From Roseivirga sp. E12 (GTDB lineage: Bacteria > Bacteroidota > Bacteroidia > Cytophagales > Cyclobacteriaceae): a stretch of DNA of 64,000 nucleotides. How positions within the stretch are numbered: position 1 is the first letter of the stretch; each line of letters begins with the position of its first letter. Location: assembly GCF_017592825.1 (NCBI RefSeq), contig NZ_JAGFMD010000001.1, forward strand, positions 806,001 through 870,000, given 5' to 3'. This document shows positions 60,404 to 64,000 of this stretch, in pieces. A model generated the notes under the pieces. The model was not told the DNA's origin. It did not search any database and was given only the letters and a program-made list of their open reading frames with translations. Made by a program: the position numbers and the translations under genes.

Positions 60404-61288
60404 ATGAAAAAAAACATACTATACAGCATGCTCATTACAGGGATCATCTTGCTTAATGGCTGCATGGCTGATATGAGAACAGCATTAATCAAGAATGAAG
60501 GAATTACATCAGAAAACGTGGCAAAGGGGAAAGCCATACTCGATTCTGCCTGGAAAAAGCATGGTTTCGAAAACCTAAGCAAGCATAAAACCTATGCTTT
60601 CAAAGCTACGGATACATGGCGTGGTTTAATGGGAAGAATGGGCAAGCCATGGCCAGAGGCTGAATCCAATGTTAGCTTCAAATTTGAAGTAGGCACTTTC
60701 AATAGTCAGGTTACTTTTCTCGATGGTAAAAGAGAGGGTATCTCAGCGGGTCTGCAAAACTGGAAGTACTACGAGATAGAACCTGGTAAGGGTGCAGAAT
60801 TTATAGACGTCAATAAGAAGATAAATTTTGCGCTCCCCGCATATCATTACTTTTTTGAAATGGTAGATCGTCTCAAAACGGCATCTATAATTAGCTATGC
60901 AGGCGAAAAAGAATTTAGAGGAGAGAAATATGATCTTATAATTTGTACTTGGGGTTCAGCAGAACCACACATGGAAGACGATCAGTATGTTGCATGGATC
61001 AATCAAAAGACAGGAATGATGGAATATTCCGAGTACACACTAAGAGATAACTACCTTAAGATACCTGGTTATAAGGCTTTCTATGGAGCCATAGAAATGA
61101 AAGACTTTAGAAACATTATGGGGGTAATGGTGCCTCACGAACAAATTGTCTATTTGAATGGAGTAAAAAAGAAGGAGAAAAGGCATGTTCATAAGCTAAG
61201 GGTAACAGACTTTAAGTTTGATAGCTTTGACTTGAAAGACCTCTACCCTAACAGTGAGGATCGGGTTAGTGGGGCTAACATCAAATAG
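60404..61288 (+). CDS. Lipoprotein of unknown function, probable TetR target
   Basis: A 294-residue lipoprotein with signal peptide and lipobox LLNGC (Cys20). The mature part is a soluble mixed alpha/beta domain: GKAILDSAWKKHGFENLSKHKTYAFKATDTWRG at the N-terminus, FEVGTFNSQVTFLDGKREG, then AYHYFFEMVDRLKTASIISYAGEKEFRGEKYDLIICTWG and a C-terminal strand block. The shape is that of LolA/YdiY-like lipoprotein carriers: alternating strands bracketing an N-terminal helix. That similarity is only in outline. Orientation, spacing (109 bp) and an operator copy link it to the TetR regulator. Followed by a strong terminator. Confidence 0.65.
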   Translation: MKKNILYSMLITGIILLNGCMADMRTALIKNEGITSENVAKGKAILDSAWKKHGFENLSKHKTYAFKATDTWRGLMGRMGKPWPEAESNVSFKFEVGTFNSQVTFLDGKREGISAGLQNWKYYEIEPGKGAEFIDVNKKINFALPAYHYFFEMVDRLKTASIISYAGEKEFRGEKYDLIICTWGSAEPHMEDDQYVAWINQKTGMMEYSEYTLRDNYLKIPGYKAFYGAIEMKDFRNIMGVMVPHEQIVYLNGVKKKEKRHVHKLRVTDFKFDSFDLKDLYPNSEDRVSGANIK

Positions 61289-61332
61289 ACGATCGCCCAT
61301 AAAAACTGAAAGGAAAGATCTAAAAGGATGTG

Positions 61333-61365
61333 AAAGAGGCAATGGACAAATTCCATTGCCTCTTT
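61333..61365 (+). terminator. Rho-independent terminator after the lipoprotein gene
   Basis: Perfect 14-bp arms aaagaggcaatgga (61333-61346) and tccattgcctcttt (61352-61365) with a 5-nt loop. The stem differs from the tpx terminator at only one base pair. Confidence 0.85.
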
Positions 61366-61455
61366 GGCCATAGGACTGACTGCCTAGATGAGTAAACCAT
61401 TTTCGCACAAAACCTCAGCATTTCTCACATCATAAACTATCTTCGCCTAGCATAA

Positions 61456-62103
61456 ATGGAAGATAGTTACAGACACAAAGGTATGCGTAGACAGTTGGTT
61501 AAAACTGTACAAGCGCAGGGTATTACAGACGAACGAGTCCTCGCAGCGATCGGCAAAATCCCACGTCATTTCTTTTTTGAAAACGCCCTAGTGGAACACG
61601 CTTACGAGGACAAAGCCTTCCCTATTGGTGCGGGTCAGACGATATCGCAGCCCTACACTGTAGCCTTTCAAAGCCAACTCCTTCAAATTAAACCAGGAGA
61701 CAAAATCCTTGAGATTGGAACAGGTTCAGGCTATCAGGCCATTGTGCTCCTAGAACTTGGTGCAGAGGTGTATACCATAGAATATCAGAAAACCCTTTAC
61801 GAGCACACCAAGTCCTTCCTACCCAAAATGGGTTATAAACCCAATTTCTTCTATGGAGACGGCTCTCAAGGTTTGAGTCGTTTTGCACCCTATGACAAGA
61901 TTATAGTTACAGCTGGCGCTCCCACTGTCCCCAATGCCTTAATCGATCAGCTTAAGGTTGGTGGTTGTCTGGTGATCCCGGTTGGAAATCAGAAAACGCA
62001 GCAGATGATGCGCATCACAAAAACGGGCGAAAGCAAAATCAAGAGCGAGGTCTTCAAGGATTTTAAGTTTGTGCCCCTACTCGGTGATGATGGGTGGAAG
62101 TAA
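61456..62103 (+). CDS. pcm: Protein-L-isoaspartate O-methyltransferase
   Basis: Methylates isoaspartyl residues from S-adenosylmethionine to start repair of aged proteins. The 215-residue protein contains all family motifs: HRGMR-like KGMRRQLVKTVQAQGI, PRHFFFENALVEHAYEDKAFPIGAGQTISQPYTVAF (the isoAsp site), the SAM motif ILEIGTGSGYQAIVLLELGAEVYTIEY, and GDGSQGLSRFAPYDKIIVTAGAPTVPNALIDQLKVGGCLVIPVG. Cytoplasmic. Followed by the heptamer repeat at 62121-62155. Confidence 0.96.
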   Translation: MEDSYRHKGMRRQLVKTVQAQGITDERVLAAIGKIPRHFFFENALVEHAYEDKAFPIGAGQTISQPYTVAFQSQLLQIKPGDKILEIGTGSGYQAIVLLELGAEVYTIEYQKTLYEHTKSFLPKMGYKPNFFYGDGSQGLSRFAPYDKIIVTAGAPTVPNALIDQLKVGGCLVIPVGNQKTQQMMRITKTGESKIKSEVFKDFKFVPLLGDDGWK

Positions 62104-62120
62104 GGCGTAGTACGTACTGA

Positions 62121-62155
62121 GTATTGCGTATTGCGTATTGCGTATTGCGTATTGC
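62121..62155 (+). repeat. Tandem heptanucleotide repeat (gtattgc x5)
   Basis: Five perfect head-to-tail copies of gtattgc, 18 bp after the pcm stop codon. It is a simple-sequence repeat in the intergenic region and could vary in copy number. After it, an extremely AT-rich stretch (about 62163-62250) precedes the promoter of the next gene. Confidence 0.95.
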
Positions 62156-62284
62156 GAAGTAAAATGGGTATTGACTATATATTGAATAGTATTATATTAT
62201 TATACATACATATTTATATTTATTCATATAAAATATTTAACTAAGATTCTCACTCCAGAACAAAGATATTATTGCTCCAATCGC

Positions 62285-62292
62285 TAATTTTG
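62285..62292 (+). promoter_or_regulatory. Putative -7 box of the acyl-CoA thioesterase gene
   Basis: TAATTTTG (TAnnTTTG), 18 bp before the ATG at 62311; -33 not clear. Confidence 0.4.
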
Positions 62293-62310
62293 CACTAGAC
62301 AGAATTTACT

Positions 62311-62835
62311 ATGGCGAAGAAGCAGAAAACTTGCAAGGACTCATGTGTTACCATGACAGAATTGGTGCTCCCTAATGACACCAATACACTCAACAATCTT
62401 ATGGGTGGTCGTTTGATGCACTGGATGGATGTAGTTTCGGCAATTGCAGCACAAAAGCACTCTAATCGTATTGTAGTTACCGCTTCAGCAGATAACATAT
62501 CATTCCGTAACCCTATCCAGTTAGGTGATGTAGTGACGCTCGAAGCCAAGGTGACGAGAGCATTCAGTTCTTCTATGGAAGTGTATGTAGAGGTCTATGC
62601 GGAAAACATCCCCTCTGGAACGCGTTTCAAGAGCCATAGCGCCTTCTTTACCTTTGTAGCAGTTGATCAAGGTGGTCGCCCTATTGATGTGCCTGAGCTT
62701 AAGCCAGAGACTTCTGAAGAGCAAGAACTGTTTGAAGGTGCATTAAGAAGAAGACAGCTAAGGTTAGTTCTCGCCAAGCGCATGAAGCCTGAGGATGCTA
62801 CTGAGCTTAAAAGTATTTTTGAGACACAGGTATAA
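62311..62835 (+). CDS. Acyl-CoA thioesterase (hotdog fold)
   Basis: A 174-residue hotdog-fold thioesterase of the YciA/BFIT type, hydrolysing acyl-CoA to free fatty acid and CoA in the cytoplasm. It has VLPNDTNTLNNLMGGRLMHWMDVVSAIAA (catalytic N..GG and D region), NPIQLGDVVTLEAKVTRAFSSSMEVYVEV and the HSAFFTFVAVDQGGRP strand. The C-terminal helical tail ending ELKSIFETQV is typical of the short bacterial forms. Single gene followed by a dispersed repeat. Confidence 0.9.
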   Translation: MAKKQKTCKDSCVTMTELVLPNDTNTLNNLMGGRLMHWMDVVSAIAAQKHSNRIVVTASADNISFRNPIQLGDVVTLEAKVTRAFSSSMEVYVEVYAENIPSGTRFKSHSAFFTFVAVDQGGRPIDVPELKPETSEEQELFEGALRRRQLRLVLAKRMKPEDATELKSIFETQV

Positions 62836-62843
62836 AACCACAG

Positions 62844-62937
62844 GTCATTCTGAGGGAGGCACGACCGAAAGAATCCCCTAATCGCTTCAGGGATTCGTTT
62901 TATAATCAGGAGATTGCTTCGCTTCGCTCGCAATGAC
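62844..62937. repeat. Dispersed palindromic element (GTCATT...AATGAC)
   Basis: The ends gtcatt (62844-62849) and aatgac (62932-62937) are inverted. The interior reads tctgagggaggcacgaccgaaagaatcccc ... gattgcttcgcttcgctcgc, which has the look of the GTCATTCTGAG...CGCAATGAC repeat known from many Bacteroidota genomes. Similar TTCAGAATGAC strings occur at 54242-54252. Confidence 0.75.
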
Positions 62938-62992
62938 GAATAGGTCTCGGAATCTTTTCCATTCCAAGTCTGGGTAAATGTCCATTTCAACT

Positions 62993-63000
62993 TATCTTTG
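62993..63000 (+). promoter_or_regulatory. Putative -7 box of the acidic-protein gene at 63006
   Basis: TATCTTTG (TAnnTTTG), six bases before the ATG at 63006; transcription would begin at or next to the start codon (leaderless). Confidence 0.45.
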
Positions 63001-63005
63001 ATTAT

Positions 63006-63599
63006 ATGAGTGATCAGAACTTCCTAGCCCAGTTTATTGAAGAACCAATTTACCTGATCAAGGAAGATCAAGTGGCCACAACCGAAGATGCAGTAGCCGA
63101 AAGCCCTGTTGACACTTCTGAGCCTCCAAAGACTGAAGAAAAGAAGCCAGAGCCCACTCCTATTCAGACTGAAGTTCCAGAACCATTGGTTGCTAAAGAA
63201 CCTGAACCAGTCTATGTCAAACCTCTTCCGACAGCTGGTGATAATCTCAAACACTGTATTGTCTTGGTAGATTCTGATGAAGAGTTATTGGAAGAGCCTT
63301 TAAAAGAATTACTGTACAAGATTATAGGAGCTGTTAAGAGAAAGCCTGAGGATGTATTACTGACCAACTGTCGGAATGCCGGAAAGGATCAAATTGAGGC
63401 CTTGTTAGCCAATAACAACCACAAACACATCCTCGCCTTTGGTACAGATGTTCTAACGGAACTCAGCAGTGTTCAAGCTTACGAAATCCACAAACCAAAG
63501 TATGTAGCTATGCTTAAGGCTGACTCGCTGACCGAGATTGCTTCAAATGTGGACAAGAAAAAAGCGCTATGGAAAGCGCTTCAAGAGATGTTTTTGTAG
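63006..63599 (+). CDS. Acidic proline-rich protein of unknown function
   Basis: Not recognised. The 197-residue product has an acidic, Pro/Glu-rich linker (about 23-76, PKTEEKKPEPTP and EPLVAKEPEPVYVKP) that should be flexible, and a compact alpha/beta C-terminal half (about 80-197: GDNLKHCIVLVDSDEELLEEPLKELLYKII, KPEDVLLTNC, HKHILAFGTDVL) ending KALWKALQEMFL. No signal peptide. The C-terminal half has a Rossmann-like alternation, without a nucleotide-binding loop. It is followed convergently by the thioredoxin-like gene, 8 bp between stop codons. Confidence 0.6.
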   Translation: MSDQNFLAQFIEEPIYLIKEDQVATTEDAVAESPVDTSEPPKTEEKKPEPTPIQTEVPEPLVAKEPEPVYVKPLPTAGDNLKHCIVLVDSDEELLEEPLKELLYKIIGAVKRKPEDVLLTNCRNAGKDQIEALLANNNHKHILAFGTDVLTELSSVQAYEIHKPKYVAMLKADSLTEIASNVDKKKALWKALQEMFL

Positions 63600-63607
63600 A
63601 CTAAAGT

Positions 63608-64000
63608 CTATTCAGTCTCTCCGAATATACTCGCAAGCTTATTCTGCAAAGCTCTTCCTCTTAAGTTCTTGCCAATCACTCGTCCCTCTGGATCAAGCAA
63701 TAGTGCGAAAGGAATTGCATTCACCTTGTAAGTCATAGCAGCTGCAGATTGAAAGTATTTGAGATCTGACACATGTGTCGGCCAAACCAAACCGTCCTTT
63801 GCAATTGCATCTACCCATTGGTTTCTTGTTCTGTCTAAGCTTACACTAAAGACCTCGAAGCCCTTGTCATTATACTTGTTGTACATGTTGACCACATTAG
63901 GGTTTTCGGCTCTACAAGGCTTACACCAGCCTGCCCAGAAGTCTAACAGTACATATTTACCTCTCAGGTCCTCTAAGCTAGCCGTCTCGCCTGCTGGCGT
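63608..64000 (-). CDS. TlpA-like thioredoxin family protein, partial (5' end beyond the right edge)
   Basis: The 3' 130 codons of a thioredoxin-fold protein; the start lies outside the window. The active site is complete: DFWAGWCKPCRAENPNVV with the WCxPC motif, then NMYNKYNDKGFEVFSVSLDR, and a cis-Pro region NAIPFALLLDPEGRVIGK. Most members are exported and act in cytochrome c maturation or redox stress, but the N-terminus is not visible so location is unknown. The frame is open from 64000 to the stop at 63608-63610; a shorter start at 63895 would lose the WCxPC site. Confidence 0.9.
   Translation of the reverse strand, partial: TPAGETASLEDLRGKYVLLDFWAGWCKPCRAENPNVVNMYNKYNDKGFEVFSVSLDRTRNQWVDAIAKDGLVWPTHVSDLKYFQSAAAMTYKVNAIPFALLLDPEGRVIGKNLRGRALQNKLASIFGETE

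Noticed and set aside
1-64000. CRISPR array, tRNA/rRNA genes, insertion sequences, prophage
   Set aside because: No regularly spaced repeats, no tRNA-like cloverleaf, and no transposase, integrase or phage protein were recognised; only short intergenic repeats.

Overview
The window looks like chromosomal DNA from a marine-type Bacteroidota, most likely in or near the order Cytophagales. This is inference from gene content: DUF6090 proteins, arrays of FtsX-like permeases with the short 'permease prefix' N-terminus, a two-component-type propeller/Y_Y_Y/LuxR-like regulator, many secreted proteins ending their signal peptides in SQ/AQ, and several good matches to the Bacteroidota promoter (-33 TTTG, -7 TAnnTTTG). 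No rRNA, tRNA, CRISPR array, transposase or prophage gene was seen. Both edges cut genes: a DUF6090 paralogue on the left and a TlpA-like thioredoxin on the right.

Layout. 1-11 kb holds envelope and metabolic genes: DUF6090 pair, accA, AI-2E-family permease plus ApbE, a Tat-signalled Gfo/Idh/MocA oxidoreductase, a PLDc_N peptide, a carboxypeptidase-regulatory/thioredoxin-like protein without cysteines, a LolA-like protein and an N-acetylmuramoyl-L-alanine amidase. 11.2-26.9 kb is a beta-glucan (laminarin-type) utilisation locus on the minus strand. In transcription order it runs: Ig/PKD-like lipoprotein, GH16, MFS sugar porter, CBM-GH16, a terminator, GH16, sodium/solute symporter, PfkB kinase, beta-phosphoglucomutase, GH65 phosphorylase. 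It is flanked by a divergent propeller/LuxR-like regulator and a LacI repressor that follows a 4Fe-4S/CDGSH gene. No SusC/SusD pair is present. The logic appears to be extracellular cleavage by three GH16 lipoproteins, uptake by two inner-membrane carriers, phosphorolysis by GH65 and conversion of beta-glucose-1-phosphate to glucose-6-phosphate by PgmB.

27-39.4 kb contains DUF922 protease-like, YceI and LytTR genes, a DEAD-box helicase, a VOC protein, then a PadR regulator with three translationally coupled FtsX/MacB-type permeases and no ATPase gene. 39.6-47.9 kb contains a zinc-ribbon SDR of unusual architecture, a serine hydrolase, a frameshifted NAD(P)-binding gene, a cNMP-binding histidine kinase with a REC/glutaredoxin-like/thioredoxin-reductase-like fusion protein, and lpxB. 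48.5-64 kb contains housekeeping genes (prohibitin-like, citrate synthase gltA, menC-ribE, tpx, pcm, acyl-CoA thioesterase) interleaved with small regulatory pairs. These are a Crp/Fnr-type gene followed by an FNR-like palindrome and a hydrolase, and a TetR gene with an operator at its own promoter and a second copy before a lipoprotein gene. Short dispersed and tandem repeats are concentrated in the intergenic regions of the last 15 kb.

The points most worth following are the SDR with a zinc ribbon and a replaced catalytic Tyr, the REC/Grx-like/TrxR-like fusion in which both CxxC sites are lost, the SusCD-less glucan locus with an alpha-glucoside-type phosphorylase, and the self-consistent operators of the TetR, PadR and Fnr genes.
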